In this document: piece after piece, positions 43,631-53,017 of the stretch
Layout: the number at the start of each line of letters is the position of its first letter
How positions within the stretch are numbered: position 1 is the first letter of the stretch
Assembly (NCBI RefSeq): GCF_000378965.1
Contig: NZ_KB900536.1
Coordinates: 941,583 to 1,005,582 of the forward strand
DNA length: 64,000 nt
Origin: Thioalkalivibrio thiocyanodenitrificans ARhD 1
Lineage (GTDB): Bacteria; Pseudomonadota; Gammaproteobacteria; Ectothiorhodospirales; Ectothiorhodospiraceae
Direction: 5' to 3'
The notes under the pieces: generated by a model
Seen by the model: the letters and a program-made list of their open reading frames with translations, nothing else
What the model was told of the DNA's origin: nothing
The model's database searches: none
Program-made: the position numbers and the translations under genes

Positions 43631-45469
43631 TCACCTTCCGTAGTGCTTCGGATGCCACCGGGCGCAGCACAGCAAGGTGCTTTCGGCCATGTAGCGGGCC
43701 ACCCGCCACCAGTTGGCAAAGACACGCGAGTGACCGTTGGCGCGCTCGTTCATCTCGACCGGCACCTCCGTGATCTTCAGGCCGTTGGCCCGCAACAGCA
43801 GCAGCACGCCCACATCCTGGTAGTCGAAGAGCGTCGCCTCGACCCCCGTGAGCACTTCGCATGCCGCGCTATTGTAACAGCGAAAACCCGAGGTGATGTC
43901 CTCGATGCCGAAGCCCGTGATGAACCGGAAATAGCCCCAGGCGATCTTGCGCAGCCGGCTGCCGCGCCCGGTGCAGGCCCCGATGACCACATCGCTGCCC
44001 CTGGCGGCTTGCAGCAGATCCCGGACATGTGCCGGTTCGTGCTGGCCGTCCGCGTCAAGCGTGACCACCTGGCGAAAGCCCCGGCGCAGCGCATAGCGGA
44101 TGCCGGTCTGGGTGGCCCCCCAGGCACCGAGGGGAAGCGTGGCCGATAGGACAACGGCGCCGGCGCGGGATGCGCACTGCGCCGTGTCGTCGCGGCTCTG
44201 ATCATCAATTACGACGATGTGCTTCCAGCCCTCGGCACGCAACGCTTCGACTACCGCGCCAATGGTCTCTGCCTCGTCACGGGCGGGAATGACCATCATC
44301 GGCTGCTCGGGCGGCGCGTCCGCGGGAATGGCCAAATCCATCCCGGCGTACAGATCCCGGACGGCGTGCTCGCAGGTGCGGATATCGAAACGCGAGAACG
44401 CGGCTTTCCGGCCGGCGCGGCCCATGGCCCGCGCCCGGTCGGGCTCGCTGCCCATGGCGGCGATGGCGTCGCGCCAGGCGGGGATATCGTCGGGCGGGAC
44501 CGTTCGGCCGGCACCGGAGCTTTCCACCAGCCAGGGCAGCCCGGACCCGGGCAGGTCGCTCACCAGGCAGGGCCGTGCATAACGCATGGCCTCCAGGACG
44601 GCCAGCCCGAAGGCCTCCGTGCGCACGCGCGAGGCCAGGCAGAAGACGTCACATGCCGCCAGCATGGCCCATTTCTCCGCCCCGGACGCGGCGCCGGCGA
44701 GGGTCACCCGAGGCGACTGGCCCGCGGGCGTGGTGTCGGCGATGAGCCGTTCCAGTTCGGCCCGTGACTCGCCCTCCCCCACGATGACGAGATGGACACC
44801 GTTCATTCCGGCCACGGCGCGCACCAGGGTCTCGTAACCCTTGTAATGGGAGAGCCGGCCGATGGACAGCAGGCGCAGAACACCCGGCGGCCAGAGGTCC
44901 GGGGGGGCGGGCCCGGGGTCATCGGGCAACCGGTGCAGATCCAGGCCCAGCGGAATCACCGCGCAAGCATCGCGCCAGCCGGCCAGGGGTTCGGATGCCT
45001 TCAGGTAGGGCGGTGACGTCACGATGATGCGGTCCGCGTGCTCCAGAACAGCCTGCTCGAACGGACGGTAGACACGATAGGCCGCGTTCACGGCGCCATG
45101 GTCTCGCGGCCCCACGACATCGGAGTGCCAGTGCACCACCCACGGGAGGTCCCGCGCGGCCGCGAGGGAGAGTGCCCAGAGCGCCGACGGGTTGGGCAGG
45201 TGCAGGTGCAGGAGATCCGGCCGGAAGCGGCGGATCGCGGCGGACAGCGCCCCGCGAAAGCCCGGCGCAAGCGGCGTGTAGAGCAGCGAGCCCTTCACGG
45301 GTACACGGATGAGCCAGTCCGGATCGTCCGGCAACGGGGTGCCGTGCACCAATGCCGCGGCGTCGACACCCCCGGCACGCTGGGCGCGGACCAGGTCGGC
45401 GAGAAACCTCTCCATGCCGCCATGGGCCGGCGGGAAGAACTTCCCGATATGGAGCACGGAAGCCGTCAT
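43631..45469 (-). CDS. Fused GT4-GT2 glycosyltransferase
   Basis: 612 residues from ATG 45469, overlapping the preceding stop in ATGA. Residues about 1-365 are GT4: MTASVLHIGKFFPPAHGGME, LRLLSIGRLSHYKGYETLV and TEAFGLAVLEAMRYARP with both catalytic Glu. Residues about 380-610 are GT2: MMVIPARDEAETIGAVVE, IVVIDDQSRDDT, TLDADGQHEPAHV and GFRCYNSAA, a DPM1-like transferase. A single polypeptide would both build the glycan and make a polyprenyl-sugar donor. The DUF2304 gene that follows fits the GT2 half. Confidence 0.9.
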   Translation of the reverse strand: MTASVLHIGKFFPPAHGGMERFLADLVRAQRAGGVDAAALVHGTPLPDDPDWLIRVPVKGSLLYTPLAPGFRGALSAAIRRFRPDLLHLHLPNPSALWALSLAAARDLPWVVHWHSDVVGPRDHGAVNAAYRVYRPFEQAVLEHADRIIVTSPPYLKASEPLAGWRDACAVIPLGLDLHRLPDDPGPAPPDLWPPGVLRLLSIGRLSHYKGYETLVRAVAGMNGVHLVIVGEGESRAELERLIADTTPAGQSPRVTLAGAASGAEKWAMLAACDVFCLASRVRTEAFGLAVLEAMRYARPCLVSDLPGSGLPWLVESSGAGRTVPPDDIPAWRDAIAAMGSEPDRARAMGRAGRKAAFSRFDIRTCEHAVRDLYAGMDLAIPADAPPEQPMMVIPARDEAETIGAVVEALRAEGWKHIVVIDDQSRDDTAQCASRAGAVVLSATLPLGAWGATQTGIRYALRRGFRQVVTLDADGQHEPAHVRDLLQAARGSDVVIGACTGRGSRLRKIAWGYFRFITGFGIEDITSGFRCYNSAACEVLTGVEATLFDYQDVGVLLLLRANGLKITEVPVEMNERANGHSRVFANWWRVARYMAESTLLCCARWHPKHYGR

Positions 45470-46923
45470 GCGCTCACGCCGGCATGGCCGGGCCGCGCGG
45501 ACAGGTCGGTGCGGTTGCGCATGTATTCGATCACCAGCCATGTGTGCACAACGAACACGGCACTCCAGTGCAGCAGCAGGCGATTGGTGGCGGTGAAGTC
45601 GGCGCTCCAGGCGCCGGCCTCCGAGTAGAAGAACATCACATAGAACACGGCGACGGCGGGAATCAGTACCGCGGAGGTGGCCCGGATCAGGCGGTCATGC
45701 CGCCCGAGATACACGCCGGCGATCAGCGCAATCGCGGCGACGAACCAAAGCAGGTGCCAGTTCGCCAGGGCGAACATATTGAGGACCAGCGGCCGCCACG
45801 CACCCGGCATGACCTCCCAGGCGAAGGTGCCGACCAGCGGCACATGCAGCAGTCCGTCCCGCAGCCCGATCGCACCCGGGTCCATCGGCAGAGGCAGATA
45901 GAGATTGAATCCCAGCGAGACCCACGCCAGCACGGCGACCCCCATCAACGCGGCCACCATCAGCCAACGGCCGGAAACCACCCACACGACGGCGAGCGGC
46001 AACAGGCACAAAAACCACAGCATGCCCTCCAGCTTGACGAACGGTAACGCCAGGGCCGCCGGCAGCACGACCCAAGCGAGGCGATGCTGCCCGGTATGGA
46101 TCCATAACAGGGCGCCCATGACGGCCAGCCCCAGAATGACCGTGATCCACAGATCCGCATAGCCCGCCAGGGCGGCGTGCGTGGAGAGCATCGGCAACGA
46201 GCCGAGCACATAGGCGACCGCGACCCCGGCCACCCACGAGCCGCTCAGCCGGACGACGGTGCCATAGGCGCCGGCGAGCAGCGCGAACCAGCACAGCAGC
46301 CAGGGCAACCCGACGGCGAGGTCGGATTTCACGCCGGTGGCCAGCAGGCCCCAGGTGGCCGCCAGGGAAACAAAGGCGGGGTAGTGCCAGGCGGCGAGCT
46401 GCCAGGTTTCGGGAGGCTGCAGGTGGGGCTGCGCGGCCGGGGCGACGAACTCCACAAGCTCTCCTTGCTCGAACCACAGCAGGGCACGATAGATCCAGGT
46501 GGTCCACGCGTCCCAGGGATACGTGGGCAGACGCACCACTTCATGGATCAGGCTGCCGAAACGCAATGCGAGGAGCATCAGCAGCAGACCCGCGAGAAGG
46601 GCATACCAGCGGCCCGCCGATACCCGCGACACGGCGGGCACGGCGGACGCCGGACTGCGTCCGGCAAGCCGGAGCCTGACCACCGTGCCCGCGGCGACCA
46701 GCAGGGAGAGCAGCAGGCCAGGAGCGATACTCAACGGATAGCCGGCCGCGTCGATCACCACCAGGGTCGCGGTCATGGCCAGCGCACTGAGCGGGAATCC
46801 GAAAGCGACGGCGAGCGGCAGGCTGCCCCTTTCCCGGGACGGATGAAACACAAGCGCGTAGACGAGCAGCGAGAACGCCAGCCACGGAAGACCGAAGGCG
46901 GGCACCAGGTACAGTTCCGTCAT
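45466..46923 (-). CDS. Polytopic membrane protein (putative GT-C/ligase-like)
   Basis: 485 residues from ATG 46923. About eleven hydrophobic helices; PWDAWTTWIYRALLWFEQGEL near residue 135 is an Asp-bearing periplasmic loop of the kind seen in GT-C enzymes, and FVKLEGMLWF follows. No recognised family motif, so function is uncertain: a GT-C transferase using the lipid-sugar donor from the GT4-GT2 fusion is a reasonable guess. First gene of the eight-gene minus-strand operon ending at 35498. Confidence 0.75.
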   Translation of the reverse strand: MTELYLVPAFGLPWLAFSLLVYALVFHPSRERGSLPLAVAFGFPLSALAMTATLVVIDAAGYPLSIAPGLLLSLLVAAGTVVRLRLAGRSPASAVPAVSRVSAGRWYALLAGLLLMLLALRFGSLIHEVVRLPTYPWDAWTTWIYRALLWFEQGELVEFVAPAAQPHLQPPETWQLAAWHYPAFVSLAATWGLLATGVKSDLAVGLPWLLCWFALLAGAYGTVVRLSGSWVAGVAVAYVLGSLPMLSTHAALAGYADLWITVILGLAVMGALLWIHTGQHRLAWVVLPAALALPFVKLEGMLWFLCLLPLAVVWVVSGRWLMVAALMGVAVLAWVSLGFNLYLPLPMDPGAIGLRDGLLHVPLVGTFAWEVMPGAWRPLVLNMFALANWHLLWFVAAIALIAGVYLGRHDRLIRATSAVLIPAVAVFYVMFFYSEAGAWSADFTATNRLLLHWSAVFVVHTWLVIEYMRNRTDLSARPGHAGVSA

Positions 46924-46978
46924 CGCTCGTATCCGGTCAAGACGTGTTCCGTGCGCATGAATCTCCCTGACCGTCAGT

Positions 46979-47001
46979 GCGTTACATCTTGCGTTACATC
47001 T
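46979..47001. promoter_or_regulatory. Direct repeat upstream of the wzm-wzt operon
   Basis: Two copies of GCGTTACATCT (46979-46989 and 46991-47001) separated by one base, 56 bases upstream of the first start codon of the operon. A 12-base period places them near one helical turn apart, as for a regulator binding two sites. No clear -35/-10 pair was recognised, so this is only a candidate. From here to 47160 I see no gene. Confidence 0.35.
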
Positions 47002-47175
47002 AATGACAGCGTGACGTTGAACTGCATGAGGCGGGGCGTGCACAGCTATCCCCAAAAACACGCCAAACACAAGGAATCAAGTCACGAATTACGCAATTCT
47101 CAGGTTCCTCGACGTTTCCGGTGGTTTCGATCATCACAGCGGATCCAGGAACATCCGCGCGATGATCTACACCCC

Positions 47176-47520
47176 CTGTAGGAGCCCACTCCCGTGGGCG
47201 ATCCTGCCCCAGGCCAAACCCCTTTCGCCCGGGGGACCGGGCTCCTACACGCGTGTGCCCTGATCCCCCTGTTGTAGGAGCCCAGTCCCCTGGGCGATCC
47301 TGCCCAAACCAAACCCCTTTCGCCCGGAGGACCGGGCTCCTACACGCGTGTGCCTTGATCCCCGCCCTGTAGGAGCCCACTCCCGTGGGCGATCCCGCCC
47401 AGGCCAAACCCCTTTCGCCCGGAGGACCGGGCTCCTACACGCGTGTGCCTTGATCCACCTGTAGGAGCCCACTCCCCTGGGCGATCCTGTCCAGGCCAAA
47501 CCCCGGTCCTCCGGGCGAAC
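47176..47520. repeat. Block of REP palindromes
   Basis: Seven to eight units: forward TGTAGGAGCCCACTCCCGTG or TGTAGGAGCCCAGTCCCCTG followed by GGCGATCC, paired with CCCTTTCGCCCGGAGGACCG...CTCCTACACGCGTG. Occupies part of the 1,067-base gap between the wzm-wzt operon start and rmlA. Confidence 0.9.
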
Positions 47521-47780
47521 CGGTCATTGCCGATAAAGGCTTACCATTCGAGACGTCGAAGGACCAATTTCTATGTGCCTGGCGGAGTGGGAACCGTCAT
47601 CCGCCGGATCGTGCTCGCCGCTTCCGATGCCGGATTGTGTTCACCGCCAATGATGATGCTGATCAGGTAATCAGTGCTTTGGCGGATGTTTTTGTTCGAA
47701 CGCCCTGCCGGGGATTAGACCCATGTCCATTTCAGGGATCAACACTTGACCTGGACGGACGGCTTAACTGGTGTGGTCAA

Positions 47781-47978
47781 TGGTCAGTTGTCAGTTGTCA
47801 GTTGTCAGTGATTGAAGCGTAGTCGGTCGCGGATGGGTGAGTGCCCGGATCGGGGATGATGCCGTAATCATTCCACGCCGGAACGACAACTGACGTCGTA
47901 CGGGAGCTGTCAGTTGTCAGTTGTCCGTTGTTGGTCGTTCTTTAACCACTGACAACGGACAACTGACAACTGACAATT
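47781..47978. repeat. Heptad-repeat element 2, with 23-bp perfect hairpin
   Basis: Tandem TCAGTTG units at about 47783-47808, then a GAAGCGTAGTCGGTCGCGGA core, then two inverted arms: 47909-47931 and 47952-47974 form a perfect 23-base stem with a 20-base loop. The right arm ends 13 bases before the rmlA stop, so the hairpin may terminate or stabilise the convergent transcripts. Confidence 0.85.
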
Positions 47979-47990
47979 AAAAATCCCCAA

Positions 47991-48866
47991 CTAAAAAACC
48001 CTTTCGGTCAACAGACGCAGGAGGTACTGTCCGTAGCCGTTCTTGCTCAGGGGCTCGGCCAGTTGTTCGAGCTGCTCGGGGGTGATGTAGCGCATGCGGT
48101 AGGCGATCTCTTCCGGGCAGGCGATCTTGAGGCCCTGGCGGGTTTCGATGGTTTCGATGAACGTGGCGGCTTCGAGCAGGGAGTCGTGGGTGCCGGTGTC
48201 GAGCCAGGCCATGCCGCGGCCCATGATCTCGACGTTGAGCCGGCCTTCACTGAGGTACTGCTTGTTGACGTCGGTGATCTCCAGTTCACCGCGGGCGGAC
48301 GGCTTGAGGGACCGGGCGATGTCCACCACCCGGTTGTCGTAGAAGTACAGGCCGGTCACGGCGTATCGGGACTTGGGGTTGGCCGGTTTCTCTTCGAGGC
48401 TGAGGACCTGGCCGTCGCGGTCGAATTCCACGACGCCGTAGCGCTCCGGGTCCTTCACGGGATAGGCGAACACGGTGCCTCCCCCGGGGTTGCCGGCGGC
48501 GCGCTGGAGCTGCGGGGCGAAGTCGTGGCCGTGGAAGATGTTGTCGCCCAGGATCAGCGCGCAGTCGTCACCGCCGATGAATTCGTTGCCGATCAGGAAG
48601 GCCTGCGCGAGGCCGTCGGGCGAGGGCTGCACGGCATAACGGATACTGATGCCCCACTGGCTGCCATCACCGAGGAGCTGCTCGAAGCGCGGCGTATCCT
48701 GCGGCGTGGAGATCAGCAGGATATCGCGGATGCCCGCAAGCATCAGGGTACCGAGGGGGTAGTACACCATCGGCTTGTCGTAGACCGGCAGCAGCTGCTT
48801 CGAGACCACCTGGGTCACGGGATACAGCCTCGTGCCGGAACCGCCCGCCAGGATGATGCCCTTCAT
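47991..48866 (-). CDS. rmlA: Glucose-1-phosphate thymidylyltransferase
   Basis: 291 residues from ATG 48866, which overlaps the rmlB stop in [24 protein letters not shown] and [10 protein letters not shown] at the N-terminus, [12 protein letters not shown] and [20 protein letters not shown] complete the RmlA pattern; length typical. Makes dTDP-glucose for RmlB. No rmlC or rmlD is visible in the window, so the final sugar is unclear. Confidence 0.95.
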   Translation of the reverse strand: MKGIILAGGSGTRLYPVTQVVSKQLLPVYDKPMVYYPLGTLMLAGIRDILLISTPQDTPRFEQLLGDGSQWGISIRYAVQPSPDGLAQAFLIGNEFIGGDDCALILGDNIFHGHDFAPQLQRAAGNPGGGTVFAYPVKDPERYGVVEFDRDGQVLSLEEKPANPKSRYAVTGLYFYDNRVVDIARSLKPSARGELEITDVNKQYLSEGRLNVEIMGRGMAWLDTGTHDSLLEAATFIETIETRQGLKIACPEEIAYRMRYITPEQLEQLAEPLSKNGYGQYLLRLLTERVF

Positions 48867-49933
48867 GAGGCACCTTCCGCGAGGCCGATGCGCTCGAGGC
48901 GGTAGCTGCCGTCGAGCACCCGGCGCCACCATTCGGGGTTCTCCAGGTACCATTGCACCGTCTTGCGCAGGCCGCTCTCGAAGGTCTCCTCCGGGGTCCA
49001 GCCAAGCTCTTTTTCGATCTTCGCCGCGTCGATGGCATAGCGCCGGTCGTGCCCGGGGCGGTCCTTCACGAAGGTGATCAGCGACTTGTGCGGGCGATGC
49101 GGGGATTCGGGCAGCAGCTCGTCGAGCAGTTCGCACAGGGTGGTGACCACCTCCATGTTGGTGCACTCGTTGTGTCCGCCCACGTTGTAGGTCTCGCCCG
49201 GGCGGCCCTGCTCCAGGATACGGACCAGGGCACGCACGTGGTCGTCCACGTAGAGCCAGTCGCGCACGTTGGTGCCGTCTCCGTAGATGGGCAGGGGCTT
49301 GCCGTCCAGGGCATTGAGGATCATGTGCGGAATGAGCTTCTCGGGGAACTGGCAGGGGCCGTAGTTGTTGGAGCAGTTGCTGGTGACCACGGGCAGGCCG
49401 TAGGTATGGTGCCAGGCGCGCACCAGGTGGTCGGAGGCCGCCTTGCTGGCGGCGTAGGGGGAGTTGGGCTGGTACGGCGTCTCCTCGGTGAACAACCCGG
49501 TCGTGCCGAGGCTGCCGTACACCTCGTCGGTGGAGACGTGGTGAAAGCGAAACGCCGCCCGCGCCTCGCCTTCCAGCCCGATCCACCAGGCGCGGGCCGC
49601 CTCCAGGAGTGTGCTGGTGCCGACGATGTTGGTGTCGATGAACTCGGCGGGCCCCTCGATGGAGCGATCCACGTGGGATTCCGCCGCCAGGTGCATGACG
49701 GCGGCGGGCCGGTGCTCCCCGAACACCCTGTCCAGCGCCCGGCGGTCCCGGATGTCCACCTGCTCGAAGGCGTAGCGCGCGGACCCGGCGGCCCCGGCCA
49801 CCGAATCCGGGTTGCCCGCATAGGTGAGCCGGTCCAGGTTTACGACCCGGTAATCGGTGTGGTGAATGAGGTGACGGATGACTGCCGAGCCGATGAACCC
49901 GGCTCCGCCGGTGACGATGAGCGTTTTTGACAC
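48863..49933 (-). CDS. rmlB: dTDP-glucose 4,6-dehydratase
   Basis: 356 residues. NAD-binding [15 protein letters not shown], the catalytic [14 protein letters not shown] (Asp-Glu region), and [12 protein letters not shown] (Tyr-x3-Lys) near residue 160, then [17 protein letters not shown]. Converts dTDP-glucose to dTDP-4-keto-6-deoxyglucose. Paired with rmlA by ATGA overlap. Confidence 0.95.
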   Translation of the reverse strand: MSKTLIVTGGAGFIGSAVIRHLIHHTDYRVVNLDRLTYAGNPDSVAGAAGSARYAFEQVDIRDRRALDRVFGEHRPAAVMHLAAESHVDRSIEGPAEFIDTNIVGTSTLLEAARAWWIGLEGEARAAFRFHHVSTDEVYGSLGTTGLFTEETPYQPNSPYAASKAASDHLVRAWHHTYGLPVVTSNCSNNYGPCQFPEKLIPHMILNALDGKPLPIYGDGTNVRDWLYVDDHVRALVRILEQGRPGETYNVGGHNECTNMEVVTTLCELLDELLPESPHRPHKSLITFVKDRPGHDRRYAIDAAKIEKELGWTPEETFESGLRKTVQWYLENPEWWRRVLDGSYRLERIGLAEGAS

Positions 49934-49974
49934 TGGTGAGCTGCCCGTTGTTCTTCTGCAAGAAGACGCGTGGT

Positions 49975-50065
49975 TCCGTAGGGCGGATCAGCGAAGTCCA
50001 TCCGCCGACCCTTGCCGCTGGCATGCCGGATGCGGCTGCGCCTTATCCGGCCTACGAGGTCCGCG
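49975..50065. repeat. GTAGGGCGGAT-type dispersed repeat
   Basis: CCGTAGGGCGGATCAGCGAA then CCATCCGCC, followed by CATGCCGGATGCGGCTGCGC and TTATCCGGCCTACGAGG: two inverted-repeat arms (GGCGGAT...ATCCGCC; CGGAT...ATCCGG). This resembles a repeat common in other gammaproteobacteria but is unlike the GTAGGAGC family. Confidence 0.6.
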
Positions 50066-50268
50066 GGACCGCCCGCCAGTTACGGCCGATCCATGCGGAG
50101 AACCGGCATCGTGGATGCCTGTCCCGGAAAACCAAAAGGGAATTAAGCCCTTGCTGGCGGCGCGGGTCAAGACTTGACTTTGCATTCCCGCCCCGCAAAA
50201 GCGGGGAACCGCCGGATCCGAAATCGGGACCGTTCACCCAGGTGGCTTGGGGCCCCTGAGGATGTCCG

Positions 50269-50667
50269 GTAGGAGCCCGGTCCCCCGGGCGATGGCCGGG
50301 CCGTGGAACGCCCGTTGTAGGAGCCCGGTCCCCCGGGCGATGGCCGGGCCGTGGAACGCCCGTTGTAGGAGCCCGGTCCCCCGGGCGATGGCCGGGCCGT
50401 GGAACGCCCGTTGTAGGAGCCCGGTCCTCCGGGCGATGGCCGGGCCGTGGAATGCCCGTTGTAGGAGCCCGGTCCTCCGGGCGATGGCCGGCCCCGGGGA
50501 TGATCGCCCACGGGAGTGGGCTCCTACAAGGGGGGCATCCGGGTGCCGTCGGCGCCTTCCGGGCGATAGGCCGGGGCGCGGAATACCCGTTGTAGGAGCC
50601 CGGTCCTCCGGGCGATGGCCGGCCCCGGAAGCGATCGCCCACGGGAGTGGGCTCCTACAGGGGGTGG
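50269..50667. repeat. REP block with a 48-bp tandem period
   Basis: Five units of GTAGGAGCCCGGTCCCCCGG plus linker GCGATGGCCGGGCCGTGGAA start at 50269, 50317, 50365, 50413 and 50461, a 48-base period; two further inverted pairs follow to 50667. The 744-base gap between rmlB and the ABC exporter contains only this block and the repeat at 49975. Confidence 0.9.
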
Positions 50668-50677
50668 GTGTTTGCGG

Positions 50678-52480
50678 CTAACGGACCGCGGCCATGGCGC
50701 GGAAGCGCTCGCTGGATTCGATCAGTTCGTCGTAGCTGCCCTGCCCGATGACCCGCCCCTTGTCCAGGAGATAGATGCGATCGCACTCCCGCACGGTGCT
50801 GAGCCGGTGGGCGATGAGGATGATGGTCTTCCTGCGGCCCAGGTTGTGCACGGCCTCCATGACCGCAAACTCGGTCAGGTTGTCCAGGGCGCTGGTGGCC
50901 TCGTCCATGATCAGCACCTGGGGGTCCCGGTACAGCGCCCGGGCAATGCCGATGCGCTGGCACTGCCCGCCGGACAACCGGATACCGCGCTCCCCGATGC
51001 GGGTTTCGTATCCGTCGGGCAGTTCGGACACCACGAAATCGTGCAGATTGGCGACGCGGGCCGCCTGTTCGACGGCGGACAGGTCGATCTCGTCGTGCGC
51101 CCGTCCGAAGGCGATGTTCGCGGCCACGGTGTCGTCGGCCAGGTAGATGCGCTGGGGCACGTACCCCAGGTTGCGCTGCCAGGCACGGAGGTTGTCCGCG
51201 CCCAGCGGCTCATCGTCCACCAGCACACGCCCGGTCCGGGGCCGCAGCAGGCCGAGGATCACGTCGACGGCGGTGGTCTTGCCGGACCCGGTGGCGCCCA
51301 CCAGTCCGACGGTATGCTGCGCGGGGATCTCCAGGCCGAGATCCCGCAGCACGGGGCTGTCGGCCCCCGGGTAGGTGTAGGTCACTCCCTCCAGGCGCAC
51401 CGCACGGTGCACCCGCAGCGGTTCCGCGCCCTCCCCGTCCCCGGCGGCGCCCGGCCCGGGTGCCAGCCCGGTGAGATCCCGGTGCAATGCCTCTACGGCG
51501 GCCTCGGCAAACCTCAGGTTCGCGAGGTCTCCGTAGACCGTCTGCAGCGCGGGAATAAGCCGGTATCCCGCGAAGGCGTACAGGGCGATGACGGGCAGGG
51601 CCTGCTGCAGGCCGCCCTCCCCCGCCATCAGGTACAGCACGACCGCCAGCATGCCGCCGAAAACCACCACCTCGAGACCGAACCGGGGGACCCGGCGGGC
51701 CACCTGGGCCGCCGCCTGGCGCGTCGCGAACCGCCTTGCCGGGCGCTGGAAGCGTGCCAGCATCCGGCCTTCCGTTCCCGAAAGCTTGATCTCCTTCACC
51801 CCGCCGAAGGTCTCCTGGACCACCCGGAACCGCTCCTGGTTGGCCTTGACCCGGTCCGCGCCCAGGTGGCCCAGATAGCGGCGCAGGAGCATGTAGATCG
51901 CGACATAGGCGCCACCGAGCCCCAGGGCCACCACGGTGGCCAGCCCGGGGTCCACCACCACCAGCAGCATGAGAATGGCCAGGACCACGGTGCCGTGGGC
52001 GATGACGTGCAGCATCGGCATCAGCCCCCCCTGCACCACCTGACCGACCTCCGACAGCACCATCTTGCCGAGATCGGCGCTGTGGCGATCCAGGTACCAT
52101 TCATAGGGCTGATTGAGGTACCCGGCCGTCAGCCGCATGCTGAGGGCGTACTCACGCATGTTGGCGTAGCGCGCGATGGCGTAGTGCGTCAGCGCCTTGA
52201 ACAGGGTGGAGACCACGAAGAAGACGAATACGAGTACGCCCAGAAAGAAGAGGAACCGCTCCGGGTCCCGGAAGCCGAGCAGTTCATACGCCGCGGACAG
52301 ATAGGCGTTGGTGTGCACCAGCTCCATGTTGGCCAGGACGGCCAGGAACGGCAGGATGGAGGCCACGCCCAGCACCTCCAGGAACGCCATCATGAGGATC
52401 ATCCCCAACAGCAGATAGCCCCGGCGCCGCTCGGCGGGGGTCAGCAGGTCAAGGATGCGTCGCGGTGTGGTCAGGGGCAC
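50678..52480 (-). CDS. ABC exporter, fused permease-ATPase (PglK/MsbA-like)
   Basis: 600 residues. Residues about 15-310 hold six hydrophobic helices (LLGMILMMAFLEVLGVASIL through PVIALYAFAGYRLIPAL). Residues about 355-590 are the NBD: Walker A GATGSGKTTAVDV, Q-loop region YVPQRIYLADDTV, signature LSGGQCQRIGIARAL, Walker B VLIMDEATSALD. PglK-type proteins flip lipid-linked oligosaccharides and MsbA flips lipid A; the polysaccharide setting favours PglK-like. Stands alone, with repeats on both sides. Confidence 0.9.
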   Translation of the reverse strand: MPLTTPRRILDLLTPAERRRGYLLLGMILMMAFLEVLGVASILPFLAVLANMELVHTNAYLSAAYELLGFRDPERFLFFLGVLVFVFFVVSTLFKALTHYAIARYANMREYALSMRLTAGYLNQPYEWYLDRHSADLGKMVLSEVGQVVQGGLMPMLHVIAHGTVVLAILMLLVVVDPGLATVVALGLGGAYVAIYMLLRRYLGHLGADRVKANQERFRVVQETFGGVKEIKLSGTEGRMLARFQRPARRFATRQAAAQVARRVPRFGLEVVVFGGMLAVVLYLMAGEGGLQQALPVIALYAFAGYRLIPALQTVYGDLANLRFAEAAVEALHRDLTGLAPGPGAAGDGEGAEPLRVHRAVRLEGVTYTYPGADSPVLRDLGLEIPAQHTVGLVGATGSGKTTAVDVILGLLRPRTGRVLVDDEPLGADNLRAWQRNLGYVPQRIYLADDTVAANIAFGRAHDEIDLSAVEQAARVANLHDFVVSELPDGYETRIGERGIRLSGGQCQRIGIARALYRDPQVLIMDEATSALDNLTEFAVMEAVHNLGRRKTIILIAHRLSTVRECDRIYLLDKGRVIGQGSYDELIESSERFRAMAAVR

Positions 52481-52489
52481 GGGGGAGTT

Positions 52490-52602
52490 GGTGAGTTGTC
52501 AGTTGTTTATTGTCAATTGTCAGTCGTCCGTAGTCAGTTGTACAAGAGCCCTTTGACATGCTGCGGGGGCCGATTTCGCTCCTGACAACGGACAACTGAC
52601 CA
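52490..52602 (-). repeat. Heptad-repeat element 3
   Basis: On the minus strand: CAGTTGTCCGTTGTC, core AGGAGCGAAATCGGCCCC...GCATGTCAA, then degenerate inverted arms ACAACTGACTACGGACGACT to 52490. The core aligns with that of element 1 at 14060-14095. It abuts the stop of the four-helix-bundle gene. Confidence 0.85.
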
Positions 52603-52980
52603 TCACCCACCACCAACCTTATCTGTCCCTATGGAGTTCAGGTATGCGTTGAGTCTGGGGGCCAGTTCGTCGATGGTGGCTTTCAGGGGCTCGATATCCC
52701 GATCCGGGAGCAATTTACGTTTATAGGCCCGGCGCAGCCAGTGCTGGACTTCGGTGAGGGAACCCCGGGCGATGCGAATGAAACGGCGGTTATCCTGATA
52801 TGTGCCCCTGGCACTGCCTTCGGCGATGTTGGCGCCGACGCTGTCGGCCGCCTTCACGAGTTGCTTGCCTACAGTCTCCCTGGGAAACGGGTCCCACCCG
52901 GATACGATCTCCCAGATCGCGTCGGCCAGGCGTTCGGACAGTCCATAGACATGAAGATTCTGAAAATTCGGCCTTCCCAT
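52603..52980 (-). CDS. Four-helix-bundle protein (S23/IVP-like)
   Basis: 125 residues from ATG 52980 (MGRPNFQNLHVYGLSERLAD). The pattern QLVKAADSVGANIAEGSARGTYQDNRRFIRIARGSLTEVQHWLRRA is the signature of the four-helix-bundle family (S23 of 23S rRNA intervening sequences, also similar to Avd-like accessory proteins). Members bind nucleic acid; their cellular function is unknown. The gene is bounded on both sides by heptad repeats (52490-52602 and 53018-53050), so gene and repeats may travel together. Confidence 0.88.
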   Translation of the reverse strand: MGRPNFQNLHVYGLSERLADAIWEIVSGWDPFPRETVGKQLVKAADSVGANIAEGSARGTYQDNRRFIRIARGSLTEVQHWLRRAYKRKLLPDRDIEPLKATIDELAPRLNAYLNSIGTDKVGGG

Positions 52981-53017
52981 GGCAATCTCCCGTGCTTTAG
53001 TCCGTGGCCGTTGCATT

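Noticed and set aside
50269-50667. Regular spacing of REP units looks like a CRISPR array
   Set aside because: The units are imperfect palindromes of the GTAGGAGC REP family, the intervening sequence is also repeated, and no cas gene is nearby.
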